Shown here: positions 6,282-14,096 of the stretch, piece after piece
Layout: each line of letters opens with the position of its first letter
How positions within the stretch are numbered: position 1 is the stretch's first letter
From: a virus
Direction: 5' to 3' (one strand)
IMG/VR virus record: IMGVR_UViG_3300009503_000027
Location: 1-64,000 of that record
Length of the DNA stretch: 64,000 bases
Notes under the pieces: model-generated
Databases searched by the model: none
Seen by the model: only the letters and a program-made list of their open reading frames with translations
Told to the model about the DNA's origin: nothing
Position numbers and translations under genes: made by a program

Positions 6282-7858
6282 TGGCTGTCAAGTATTGGGA
6301 CTATGCCAATGGGAGCGATACAACTGGTGACGGCTCGGCTGGCAATCCCTACAAGACACTCGATAAGGCCAGCGCGGAGGCCGGTGCAGGAGGCGAAGTG
6401 CGCTGTGCGGGGCAAGCCTTAGTGGATTTAGGAACTGCCACATGGACACAGGATAGCACAACTGTTACATTCAATAGTGCTCCTTCGTTGAGTGCTGGTG
6501 ACTGGATTAGGCCCGCCGGGGTAACAGACTGCCCCGCGTACCGCGTGGCAAGTGTTGCCGGCACCACTGTTACCCTCTCCTGGGCCTACCGCGGAGCAAG
6601 TGCTACTTGTACAACCCACAAAATACCCCTCGTGACACTCACAGCAGGGCTGAATGTAGCCGCTAATGCCCAGATTTTCACTTTCGGCTGGCGACTCTCC
6701 GATGAAACTCAGCCTGACGGTTATGTATCGGCCTTCCTAGGGAACATCGGCTCTTCCACGCCTATGATTAAAATCACGTATGGCGGGACATGGTATTGCA
6801 ATGGGCGGCTTTTCTTGCTCCAGAATGCCGCATATGACTATGCGGTATATTTCGCCTCTCCGGCATATGATGCAGGTTGCGAGTTCAAGGGGGCACTAGA
6901 CGTCAGCGGTTCTACGATACCGAGTGCGTTCTATGTTACCGCGGGGAACAATGCAGCTATCTGGAAGGTGCTGGTTGAAAAGCTATTAAGTTCATATAGT
7001 TATCAGGTCATCGGGGTTGTCCGCTCGGAGGTAGTTTTCCGCCATTTGGTGGCGCATAACACTGTTGCCCCCACGGGGAGTGCGGGGGCCGTGGCCTATA
7101 TTACAGAGGGTGGGGGCCGCCTATACATAGAGAACTTGCATGCGAGCTATGCTAAATGTGTGGCCTTCGCGTGGGCAGGGACATGCTACATTGGCCACCT
7201 CTGGGCGCGTCAAGCTAGTCAAGTAGGCTACCATTTGGTGGGGAGCAATTATGCCGAAGTTATATGCGGCTACTTTGACGGTGATGATACAGCCGTTACT
7301 GTGGCACAGCGCATCCGGTGTATTGTGGGTGGCCCCGTTACGCAGTGGGTCTATAAGGATGCTCATTGTGGGACTGCCGACAAAGTAGCTGGGCGCACTG
7401 GGTATGGTTTGCGGGTTGACCCCGCCAATTCAATAGTGCCGATGAGCTTGCCTTTCAGGTTTACTGTGGCTTCGGGGCAAACCGTAACAATATCATGTTA
7501 CGCCTATTATAGTGGGACAGGTGGAGTGCCCCGCGTATGGTGGGAACTATGTGACTCCCAGGGCTGTACAGTAGACGCACAACCTATTACTTTGCCTAAC
7601 GGGACGGGCTGGAGCAACGCACAGAAACTCAGCGTGACCTTCACGGGCACCACAGCGCAAGCTGGAGTAATGATAGCCTGGCTTCATATCTGTGATAATA
7701 GCGGCGGGGATGCTGTCTGTTATTTTGATGATTTTGAGCTGTCCACCGGTGCTGGTGACCGGAACACGATGGGTCTCGAGGTGCACGGCACCGAACTCAT
7801 TCTCCAGCAGGCGCAGGCCGCCGGAGGTAGTGGCATAGCGTTTCCAATAGGGCTATGA
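6281..7858 (+). CDS. Tail spike / receptor-binding protein, beta-helix type
   Basis: 525 aa. The N-terminus (KYWDYANGSDTTGDGSAGNP, residues 4-23) is the opening motif common to right-handed beta-helix proteins of the pectate-lyase-like/DUF1565 group. The middle (about 60-380) is a Gly/Ser/Thr/Val-rich beta repeat with many aromatic residues. Residues about 390-490 resemble a carbohydrate-binding jelly-roll (FRFTVASGQTVTISCYAYYSG... YFDDFELS). It is predicted to sit at the tail tip and recognise or cut surface polysaccharide. It lies next to the repeat-rich fibre gene, far from the other tail genes. Confidence 0.75.
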   Translation: MAVKYWDYANGSDTTGDGSAGNPYKTLDKASAEAGAGGEVRCAGQALVDLGTATWTQDSTTVTFNSAPSLSAGDWIRPAGVTDCPAYRVASVAGTTVTLSWAYRGASATCTTHKIPLVTLTAGLNVAANAQIFTFGWRLSDETQPDGYVSAFLGNIGSSTPMIKITYGGTWYCNGRLFLLQNAAYDYAVYFASPAYDAGCEFKGALDVSGSTIPSAFYVTAGNNAAIWKVLVEKLLSSYSYQVIGVVRSEVVFRHLVAHNTVAPTGSAGAVAYITEGGGRLYIENLHASYAKCVAFAWAGTCYIGHLWARQASQVGYHLVGSNYAEVICGYFDGDDTAVTVAQRIRCIVGGPVTQWVYKDAHCGTADKVAGRTGYGLRVDPANSIVPMSLPFRFTVASGQTVTISCYAYYSGTGGVPRVWWELCDSQGCTVDAQPITLPNGTGWSNAQKLSVTFTGTTAQAGVMIAWLHICDNSGGDAVCYFDDFELSTGAGDRNTMGLEVHGTELILQQAQAAGGSGIAFPIGL

Positions 7859-7869
7859 GGTGAACCCCG

Positions 7870-9822
7870 ATGATAGGCGAAGATTACAAGGCTGGCGTGA
7901 GCTACAAGTTTCGGGTGCCGTTGCGGGATGCCTCCGGTGCTCTGCAGAGCGGCAAGAGTCCCAGTCTGGCCGTTTATCGTCCCGATGATACGCCCGACCC
8001 CAGCCCCCCAACAGTCGCCGAGATTGGCACTTCTGGCATTTACAGGTTTAGCTATACGCCCTCTGCCCAGGGCTGTTACACCTTCATAGTCACTGCAACG
8101 GGCTGCCTTCCGGTGGTGTGGAATATTCAGGTGAGAGGGCAAAGTCGTGATGACCTTGCTCCAGCTGCAACCGCCTTGAGCAATATCGTCTGGACGGACG
8201 CGCGGGCAGCCAAGATAGATAACCTGGATGCTACAATTAGTTCTCGTGCATCCGCCAGCACTGCTCTGAGCAATTCGACGTGGACAGACGAGCGGGCTGC
8301 AAAACTGGACAACCTAGACGCTGCCATTAGCTCACGGGCTGCAGCGGCGACTGCTCTCAGCAACACAACGTGGACAGATGCACGGGCGGCTAAGCTAGAT
8401 AACCTGGATGCTGCCGTCAGCTCTCGCGCTCCCGCCGACACAGCGCTGACTAAAGCAACCTGGACGGATGAGCGAGCTGCGAAGTTGGATAACTTGGATG
8501 CGGCTATTTCTTCTCGTGCCCCGGCAGAGACCGCTTTGAGCAATGCGACCTGGACTAACGAGCGGGCAGCCAAACTGGACAACTTGGATGCCACCGTCTC
8601 ATCTCGTGCTCCTGCAGGGGAGTATGACGAGGAAATGTCACGGCTGGATGTGGCGGTGAGTAGTCGCGCTCCGGCGGATACTGCTCTCAGCAACGTGACA
8701 TGGACGGATGCGCGGGCAGCAAAGCTGGACAACCTAGACGCTGCCATATCTTCGCGCGCACCGGCAGCAACCGCCCTAAGCAATGCCACCTGGACGGACA
8801 CACGCGCCGCAAAACTGGATCATCTTGATGCTAGCATTTCTTCGCGTGCCCCTGCTGGGGAATATGATACGCAGATGGCACGCCTGGACGCTCCTGTCAG
8901 TAGCAGGGCGGCTCCCGGGGACGCAATGGCGCTTACAACTGATGAGCGCACGAGCCTTGTCAGCAGTATTTGGAGCGCTGCTAATAGGACATTGACAAGT
9001 TTTGGTAGCTTGGTAGAAGATATTGCCAGCGCGGTATGGGCGGCTACTTCACGGACACTAACCAGTTTTGGCACACTAGTTACGGATACTGCGGCTGCTG
9101 TTTGGCAATACACTACTCGTGAGGTTACTGGTGGCAATATTGACTATGTGGAAGCGCTCAGCACGGCCTATGACGCAGCCAAGAGTGCTGCCAGCAGCAC
9201 GGTCTGGACCAATGAACGTGCGCAAAAGCTTGACAATCTTGATGCAACAGTCAGCAGTCGCGCACCGGCAGGTGAGTACGATGAGGAGATGTCACGGTTG
9301 GATGTGGCAGTCAGCACGCGGGCGCCAGCGGAGACGGCGCTTAGCAATGCGACATGGACGAATGCGCGGGCGGCAAAGCTGGACAATCTAGACGTTGCCA
9401 TTAGCTCACGGGCTGCAGCGGCGACTGCTCTCAGCAACGCAACATGGACAGACGCGCGGGCGGCAAAACTAGACAATCTTGACGCCACCATTTCTTCGCG
9501 TGCCCCTGCTGGAGAGTATGATACGCAGATGGCCCGGCTGGACGTCTCTGTTAGTAGCAGGGCAGCCCCTGGGGCGGCAATGACCCTTACGCCGGGTGAG
9601 CGTGCCGCAATAGCAGATGCTGTATTGGATGAAGATGTCCAGAGCGCCTCCGCGAATGGGACGACTCTCCGTGCTGCCGCGAAGGCGGCTTGGGCACAAG
9701 GCTTTGGCAAATGGGTACTAGAAAACACAACCTTGACACTTTATGGCCCCGACGGCGTTACAATCGTAAGGCAGTTTGAGATAGATGATCCTACAGCCCC
9801 ATCGTCGCGCACACCAGTATGA
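7870..9822 (+). CDS. Tail fibre protein with ten coiled-coil-like repeats
   Basis: 650 aa. Residues 1-90 form a beta-rich Ig-like head. Residues about 100-560 are built from ten copies of a roughly 29-residue unit of the form TALSNATWTDARAAKLDNL followed by DAAISSRAPA. Some copies have an inserted (A)GEYDEEMSRLDVAVSSR variant, and a spacer block (about 360-430) has its own repeat, SxVWxAxxRTLTSFGxLVxD. The unit is a known theme in phage fibres and is expected to form a trimeric shaft. The C-terminus (570-650) is a small globular tip. Its stop overlaps the next start (ATGA). Confidence 0.8.
   Translation: MIGEDYKAGVSYKFRVPLRDASGALQSGKSPSLAVYRPDDTPDPSPPTVAEIGTSGIYRFSYTPSAQGCYTFIVTATGCLPVVWNIQVRGQSRDDLAPAATALSNIVWTDARAAKIDNLDATISSRASASTALSNSTWTDERAAKLDNLDAAISSRAAAATALSNTTWTDARAAKLDNLDAAVSSRAPADTALTKATWTDERAAKLDNLDAAISSRAPAETALSNATWTNERAAKLDNLDATVSSRAPAGEYDEEMSRLDVAVSSRAPADTALSNVTWTDARAAKLDNLDAAISSRAPAATALSNATWTDTRAAKLDHLDASISSRAPAGEYDTQMARLDAPVSSRAAPGDAMALTTDERTSLVSSIWSAANRTLTSFGSLVEDIASAVWAATSRTLTSFGTLVTDTAAAVWQYTTREVTGGNIDYVEALSTAYDAAKSAASSTVWTNERAQKLDNLDATVSSRAPAGEYDEEMSRLDVAVSTRAPAETALSNATWTNARAAKLDNLDVAISSRAAAATALSNATWTDARAAKLDNLDATISSRAPAGEYDTQMARLDVSVSSRAAPGAAMTLTPGERAAIADAVLDEDVQSASANGTTLRAAAKAAWAQGFGKWVLENTTLTLYGPDGVTIVRQFEIDDPTAPSSRTPV
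8170..9560 (+). repeat. Ten-copy DNA repeat inside the fibre gene
   Basis: Ten degenerate copies of an 87-90 nt unit encode the shaft repeats. Copies differ mainly at synonymous sites (CTGGACAAC/CTAGACAAT/TTGGATAAC), so protein is conserved more than DNA. The repeats create long spurious antisense frames, which I rejected. Confidence 0.85.
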
Positions 9823-10088
9823 TTATCATTCAGGGGCTCAAGAGCAATAAGCTGGTCCTGCAGGGCTATAGCCTACGTGTAGCCGTAGTGTGGTTGATCC
9901 TGCAGGGCAGCCTTATGGGGAGGCTGGTGATAGTGGATCCTATGCCCCCGCTCATTGTGGCGGCAGTTGAAGAGAACAAAACTATCGAAGCAGAAGCCCA
10001 GGAAACCGACATTGCGGCTTCTGTAGAAAGCAAGCTTATTGCTGCTTTTGCTGAAGACAGGCTTATCGCTGCCAAGGTCTTGCGCTAA
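9819..10088 (+). CDS. Hypothetical protein, 89 aa
   Basis: Overlaps the fibre stop by 4 nt. First half hydrophobic and beta-like (NKLVLQGYSLRVAVVWLILQG), second half a repeated Ala/Glu/Ile pattern (EENKTIEAEAQETDIAAS, ESKLIAAFAEDRLIAAK) that could be a small beta-solenoid or coiled coil. Possibly a fibre accessory protein; no family recognised. Confidence 0.55.
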   Translation: MIIIQGLKSNKLVLQGYSLRVAVVWLILQGSLMGRLVIVDPMPPLIVAAVEENKTIEAEAQETDIAASVESKLIAAFAEDRLIAAKVLR

Positions 10089-10108
10089 TGTTGTGGTTGG
10101 CATAAAAT
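10080..10108 (+). promoter_or_regulatory. Possible promoter before the 10133 gene
   Basis: TTGCGC (10080-10085), 17-bp spacer, TAAAAT (10103-10108) in the only gap between 9819-10088 and the next gene. The -35 box is weak; the -10 box is good. Confidence 0.4.
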
Positions 10109-10132
10109 AGTTGTCAATAGAGGGTGATAGCG

Positions 10133-10462
10133 ATGCCCGCTAATGAGCCACAAATGCGTTACCAAGGCGAGAATAATGCCCTGCGCCTGAAGCTCATTGA
10201 GGCGAATGGCAACCCCATTACGCTGACTGACTGTTCTATTGCCTTCTATGACCACAATGGTGCCCTAATTGAGGAGTTTACCAAAACGGAGTCGCCGTCG
10301 TTGTTTTCCTTCGAGAACAATATCTTGAGTTTCATCTGGAATGTAAACCCCGCCACCTACCCCGCAGGGCAATATTATGCAGTATGGACCTACGAGGCTT
10401 CGGGGCAGATCTACAAAACTCAGGTGGCGATTGAAGTACGCGAGGCGCCCAACCTCGCATGA
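10133..10462 (+). CDS. Putative tail/baseplate beta-sandwich protein, 109 aa
   Basis: ATG 10133 has AGAGGG 8 nt upstream; an in-frame GTG at 10124 would add three residues. Alternating beta strands (LRLKLIEANGNPITLTDCSI... GQYYAVWTYEASGQIYKTQVAIEV) look like an Ig-like or BppU-type domain that phages use to mount receptor-binding proteins. The ATGATG at 10459 couples it to the next gene. Structural role inferred from fold-like pattern and position. Confidence 0.5.
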   Translation: MPANEPQMRYQGENNALRLKLIEANGNPITLTDCSIAFYDHNGALIEEFTKTESPSLFSFENNILSFIWNVNPATYPAGQYYAVWTYEASGQIYKTQVAIEVREAPNLA

Positions 10463-10731
10463 TGCTTGTGGCCCAAAACAATGGCGACATCGTGATCAAT
10501 GAGCGTACCAAGGTCCCCTTACGGGTAATCTTGGCCGTAGCGGGCATATTACTAGCTGGGGCGGCAGGGTGGTTTCAACTGAAGGGCGAGGTTGGGCAAA
10601 AGCTTGATAGCGCAGTTGCCGCCCATACATATGTCACGCGCGATGAGTATCAGAAGGATTACGAGGGGCTATGCCAGCGGCTAGAACGCATAGAAGACAA
10701 GATTGATAGGCTAATGGAGCGGAATAGATGA
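10459..10731 (+). CDS. Membrane protein with C-terminal coiled coil, 90 aa
   Basis: One transmembrane helix (about residues 19-40, VPLRVILAVAGILLAGAAGWF) followed by a charged helical tail with a heptad pattern (LCQRLERIEDKIDRLMERN). This layout resembles haemolysin XhlA-like or spanin-like lysis helpers. It overlaps the next gene by ATGA. Assignment to lysis is inference. Confidence 0.55.
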   Translation: MMLVAQNNGDIVINERTKVPLRVILAVAGILLAGAAGWFQLKGEVGQKLDSAVAAHTYVTRDEYQKDYEGLCQRLERIEDKIDRLMERNR

Positions 10732-10931
10732 GCCGTGCAGACCACAACTTGATATGCTTCTTGCTCATTCTGGTTGCTATTTGCATGGTGGCCATCGCTG
10801 GCACGCCTCGGATGCCTCCCCTGACCTCAGACTGCCCCTCTGTCAGTCAGCATGCACCTAATGTGGCTATCCAAGCTGCGGATCGCATTGATGCCAAGCT
10901 GGACATGCTACTATCCCGAGGCATGCATTGA
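10728..10931 (+). CDS. Small membrane protein, 67 aa
   Basis: An N-terminal hydrophobic helix (about residues 8-25, ICFLLILVAICMVAIAG), then a Pro/Ser-rich linker with two cysteines and a short amphipathic helix. It pairs with the preceding membrane protein. Could be a spanin or accessory holin component; no cysteine lipobox was found. Confidence 0.5.
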   Translation: MSRADHNLICFLLILVAICMVAIAGTPRMPPLTSDCPSVSQHAPNVAIQAADRIDAKLDMLLSRGMH

Positions 10932-11632
10932 GCAGCAAGCGCTACGGTTGGCCATTCATCATTGCCCGTCATAAGAGCCTGTGGGATACCACATTCCCCT
11001 GGCCGCGCGAGATTGTGTTAGACTCCTGGGCAGAGGCGCCCAAGGCACGGAGCACTGATGTGATCCGGTGTAAAGAGCCATTGGTTTCTGCCCAACAGGT
11101 AGCGGTCTACCTTCCGATCATTGAGGCGGCCTTGTTGACTTACCGTGCGGTGGTTGCTCATTGTTTGCTTCCAGGGGTTTTGTCTTTTCTGCCACCCGCA
11201 TGTATCATACAATATAGTCCTTCTATCTGGGCGCATAATTTGCCACTGGATAGCTTGCGTGGGCGGCTGGCATGGATAATAAGTGGCCACCCACGTGACC
11301 AGTGGCGTACATTCCTAGAATTGACTACACGCGGTGTTTGGGTGGCAGGGTTGACCGTACATGCGACAAAGGTCACGTGGAGTGCCGATTTTGTACCCAC
11401 GGGTCGAGCAGCAGATGTCCACCGAGGCACGGCAAGCCTGGTGCGCGTCTGGCGCTACCGAGTGGCACAACTATGCACGCTTTCTCCTGGTGTGCCGCCA
11501 CCGGGCCCTGTGGAAGAAGCCGTTCCGTGTAAAGCAAGAGTGGCTGGCACAGATGGGGCTGCCACCAAACGTGGAAGCTGCCGCCCGACAGATCCTACTG
11601 ACCAAAGCATCTGCAACCATACGGGGGCATGA
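10928..11632 (+). CDS. Hypothetical protein, 234 aa frame (3' third doubtful)
   Basis: TTG start overlapping the previous stop. The first 155 residues look like genuine protein, with mixed aromatic, hydrophobic and charged residues (PWPREIVLDSWAEAPKARST; QVAVYLPIIEAALLTYRAVV). After about 11390 this frame turns into unusual Pro/Thr/Arg/Cys-rich sequence, while the +1 frame (11412-11642) becomes protein-like. Either two genes overlap by 221 nt, or one protein is split by a frameshift or sequence error near 11395. No family recognised. Confidence 0.4.
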   Translation: MSSKRYGWPFIIARHKSLWDTTFPWPREIVLDSWAEAPKARSTDVIRCKEPLVSAQQVAVYLPIIEAALLTYRAVVAHCLLPGVLSFLPPACIIQYSPSIWAHNLPLDSLRGRLAWIISGHPRDQWRTFLELTTRGVWVAGLTVHATKVTWSADFVPTGRAADVHRGTASLVRVWRYRVAQLCTLSPGVPPPGPVEEAVPCKARVAGTDGAATKRGSCRPTDPTDQSICNHTGA

Positions 11633-11642
11633 GAATGGCTAA
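11412..11642 (+). CDS. Hypothetical protein, 76 aa
   Basis: ATG 11412 (MSTEARQAW); weak SD. A helical basic protein (WHNYARFLLVCRHRALWKKP) ending just inside the small terminase gene. It lies in the +1 frame relative to 10928-11632 and may be that gene's true C-terminus. Its position directly before the terminase is where phages often carry a small DNA-packaging accessory protein. Confidence 0.5.
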   Translation, partial: QMSTEARQAWCASGATEWHNYARFLLVCRHRALWKKPFRVKQEWLAQMGLPPNVEAAARQILLTKASATIRGHENG

Positions 11643-12240
11643 GCCGCCGAAGATAGTGATACGCGAAGACGCAACCGAGGAAGATATTGCTCCGCAACTG
11701 TCAAGGGCCTCGCTTACTGACCAGGCGGAGTATGTACAGAAGGCCTTAAGCATGATCCGTGCTGAGGTGCTTCCGGAGAACGTGAGCGGGATGGATAGCC
11801 GGAAGCTCCTGGCGGCATATCTGCTATTCCAGCACCATAGCATCCCGCAGGTAGCGCAGATGCTTAAGCTGCCTGTTCAGACAATTCATGCCTGGCTGGC
11901 CTGTGATGATGACTTCCGCATGGTGATGGATAGGTTTACTGAAGTGGCAGAGCAAGAGGCCTATGCCAAGGCACTTGAACATCTCCATCATCTGCTTGCC
12001 AGCCCTGGGCTTAGCCCACAAGAGATGATGCAGCTGATAGACTTGGCTGTCCGTGTCCGGCGGGTATCCGACCAGCGGGTGGCAACAAGGACCAATACTA
12101 CCCTGAAGGCACGCGAATTAGAGGCACGGATGGCCCAGTTGCGGCAAGGCCACGAACCGAAGTTCGCTTGGCTCGACGATGCTTTCGGGGGCAAGGACGC
12201 GGTTATAGAGGGAGAGTTTACGTCGGAGGATGCTGAGTAA
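11635..12240 (+). CDS. terS: Terminase small subunit-like protein
   Basis: 201 aa from ATG 11635, with a G-run about 8 nt upstream (an ATG at 11629 is also possible). Residues about 65-92 form a helix-turn-helix (HHSIPQVAQMLKLPVQTIHAW) of the kind TerS proteins use to bind the packaging site. A long central helical region for oligomerisation and an acidic tail follow. Its stop overlaps the large terminase start (TAATG). The call rests on HTH plus gene order. Confidence 0.75.
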   Translation: MAKPPKIVIREDATEEDIAPQLSRASLTDQAEYVQKALSMIRAEVLPENVSGMDSRKLLAAYLLFQHHSIPQVAQMLKLPVQTIHAWLACDDDFRMVMDRFTEVAEQEAYAKALEHLHHLLASPGLSPQEMMQLIDLAVRVRRVSDQRVATRTNTTLKARELEARMAQLRQGHEPKFAWLDDAFGGKDAVIEGEFTSEDAE

Positions 12241-14096
12241 TGTATCTTGCCCAGAACCAGATACAGGTGGAGGGCCCGCGTGGGCCGGTGCTTCTTGCAC
12301 CTGTCTGGACACAAGAGCAGTGGGAGAAGCTTTCTCCGGCCCAGCAGCAGTTCATATATAATGCCCATACCGACTTTGCGTTCTACTTCTATAAGTGCTT
12401 CTTGCCCTTTCATTCAGAAATGGAAGGCGAAAAGTATCCCCCGGCGCTTCCGTGGCACCTGCGGGAATTCTGTGCTGACTTGTATGCGGCTATTCCTTCG
12501 GCCTTGTTGCCGTTCAATAAGGAGGACATTCCGGAGAACATTGTTGCCCTTGTTTGGCCAATGGGCCACGGCAAGTCCATGACAACCTATGCCCTATGTA
12601 CGTGGCTCATCGGCATCAATCGTCGTATCAGTATCCTTTCTGCTTCCGCATCGGCAGAAACCGCCGAGCTGACGGTAGAGGCGGTCAAGCGCCATCTCGA
12701 AGAGAACGAGCGGCATATTGACGTATTCGGCCGCGCCCGCTTACCGGACAGCACAGGCCCTTGGCAACGACGTAAGTTCACTGTCGAGCGCCCTGTCCAA
12801 AGGCATGCCCCTACAATGTTTGCGGCGGGGGCAGAAGGCGAGATAGAGGGCCGCCGGTTTGATATTGCCATCCTGGATGACGTCACCACCGCCAAGAATT
12901 CCCAGACGGCCCATATGCGCGAGACGGTGAAGCGCTGGATTAACCAGGTTGTCTGGACACGGCTACATCCTCAGCGGCGTATCATGATTGTTGTGGGCAC
13001 AATGCATCACCCGGATGATTATCTGGCGGGTCTCAAGCGGCTGGCTGCTACCACGCCAGGCTCCGTGCGATTCAAGCAATATCCGGCAATTTTGCGGGGG
13101 CAATGGCCCCCCGCCAAGATCGACCAGTCTAAGCCCTATAGCCTGGATAATGTTGTCTTCGATCCTGAGCTGGAGGTACTTTGGCCGGAATTCTGGAGCA
13201 AGGAACGTCTGTTCGAGGACTGGCTGAATGACCCTGCTGCCTTTGCCCTCACCCGGCAGCATCAAGTTGTGACCAATGAGGGGGCACTCTTCCCGCAGGC
13301 ACTGCTCGAACTGAATTGTAGGGCGGACGGGGCCGAGAATAGCTTCGGCAACGCCAAGCCTGTCATCCGCGCATGGAAGACAGGTCTGCCGAAAGAACGC
13401 AACCTGGCTATCTATGAAGCACAAGGCGTGCGTATCACGCAGACAGTGCTAGGGATTGATCCTGCCGCCTCGGCACCGCGGCCCGGTACAGATCCGGACT
13501 ATACCGCTATGGCGCTATGGGGACAAACAGAGGATGGTATTAATATTTGCTTGTGGCTGGATCGCTTCCGGGATTCTGATCCTGCCCGTGCCCGTGCCCG
13601 TATCGCTGAGGCAATCCGTACCCTGTCTCCTGATGAAGTGATCTACGAGGCCCAGGCGATGGAGCGCTACTTCGCTATTGATCTGTCACGCGAGGTAGGC
13701 TTTCCTGTCAAGACGCGGGCGCTAAAGAGCCTTAAGCAAGAAGAAATCAATGCCCTGGCCGGCTATGCGGCAGCAGGGATGTTGATGTATGCTTGGGGAG
13801 ATAGCCAAAGTCAGGCAATGATGTCAGTATTGGAGGAAGAACTGAGCGAGTTCCCACACGGGCGGCATGACGACACTGTTATTGCCTCCCTACATGCTGT
13901 ACAGATTTTGCGTCGCCGTCGCGGCGTAGGTGTCACCGCTAGCCTGATCTCGCAGGGCAAAACAGAGACAGTTAGCAGCGAGGAAGAAGAAGATGTTGAC
14001 AGGACGAGGCGTGTAGGGCACACTTATGGCCTGGCTGATAGGCTACGCATGATGACTCGTCGGCGTCCATTGGAAGTACCGCGCCGCATGTTATGA
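12240..14096 (+). CDS. terL: Terminase large subunit
   Basis: 618 aa. The ATPase domain has Walker A WPMGHGKS (106-113) and Walker B DIAILDD (208-214). The C-terminal RNase H-like nuclease starts at LGIDPAAS (about 400) with the first catalytic Asp, and a later acidic site GRHDDTVIA near residue 545. It pumps DNA into the prohead and cuts concatemers. The stop overlaps the portal start (ATGACATC). Normal length. Confidence 0.93.
   Translation: MYLAQNQIQVEGPRGPVLLAPVWTQEQWEKLSPAQQQFIYNAHTDFAFYFYKCFLPFHSEMEGEKYPPALPWHLREFCADLYAAIPSALLPFNKEDIPENIVALVWPMGHGKSMTTYALCTWLIGINRRISILSASASAETAELTVEAVKRHLEENERHIDVFGRARLPDSTGPWQRRKFTVERPVQRHAPTMFAAGAEGEIEGRRFDIAILDDVTTAKNSQTAHMRETVKRWINQVVWTRLHPQRRIMIVVGTMHHPDDYLAGLKRLAATTPGSVRFKQYPAILRGQWPPAKIDQSKPYSLDNVVFDPELEVLWPEFWSKERLFEDWLNDPAAFALTRQHQVVTNEGALFPQALLELNCRADGAENSFGNAKPVIRAWKTGLPKERNLAIYEAQGVRITQTVLGIDPAASAPRPGTDPDYTAMALWGQTEDGINICLWLDRFRDSDPARARARIAEAIRTLSPDEVIYEAQAMERYFAIDLSREVGFPVKTRALKSLKQEEINALAGYAAAGMLMYAWGDSQSQAMMSVLEEELSEFPHGRHDDTVIASLHAVQILRRRRGVGVTASLISQGKTETVSSEEEEDVDRTRRVGHTYGLADRLRMMTRRRPLEVPRRML

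Noticed and set aside
8170-9560. Possible CRISPR-like array
   Set aside because: Repeats are 87-90 nt, degenerate and continuous coding units of a fibre protein, without spacers or cas genes.
8127-9728. Long minus-strand frames opposite the fibre gene
   Set aside because: They mirror the repeated coding units on the plus strand and have no start signals.
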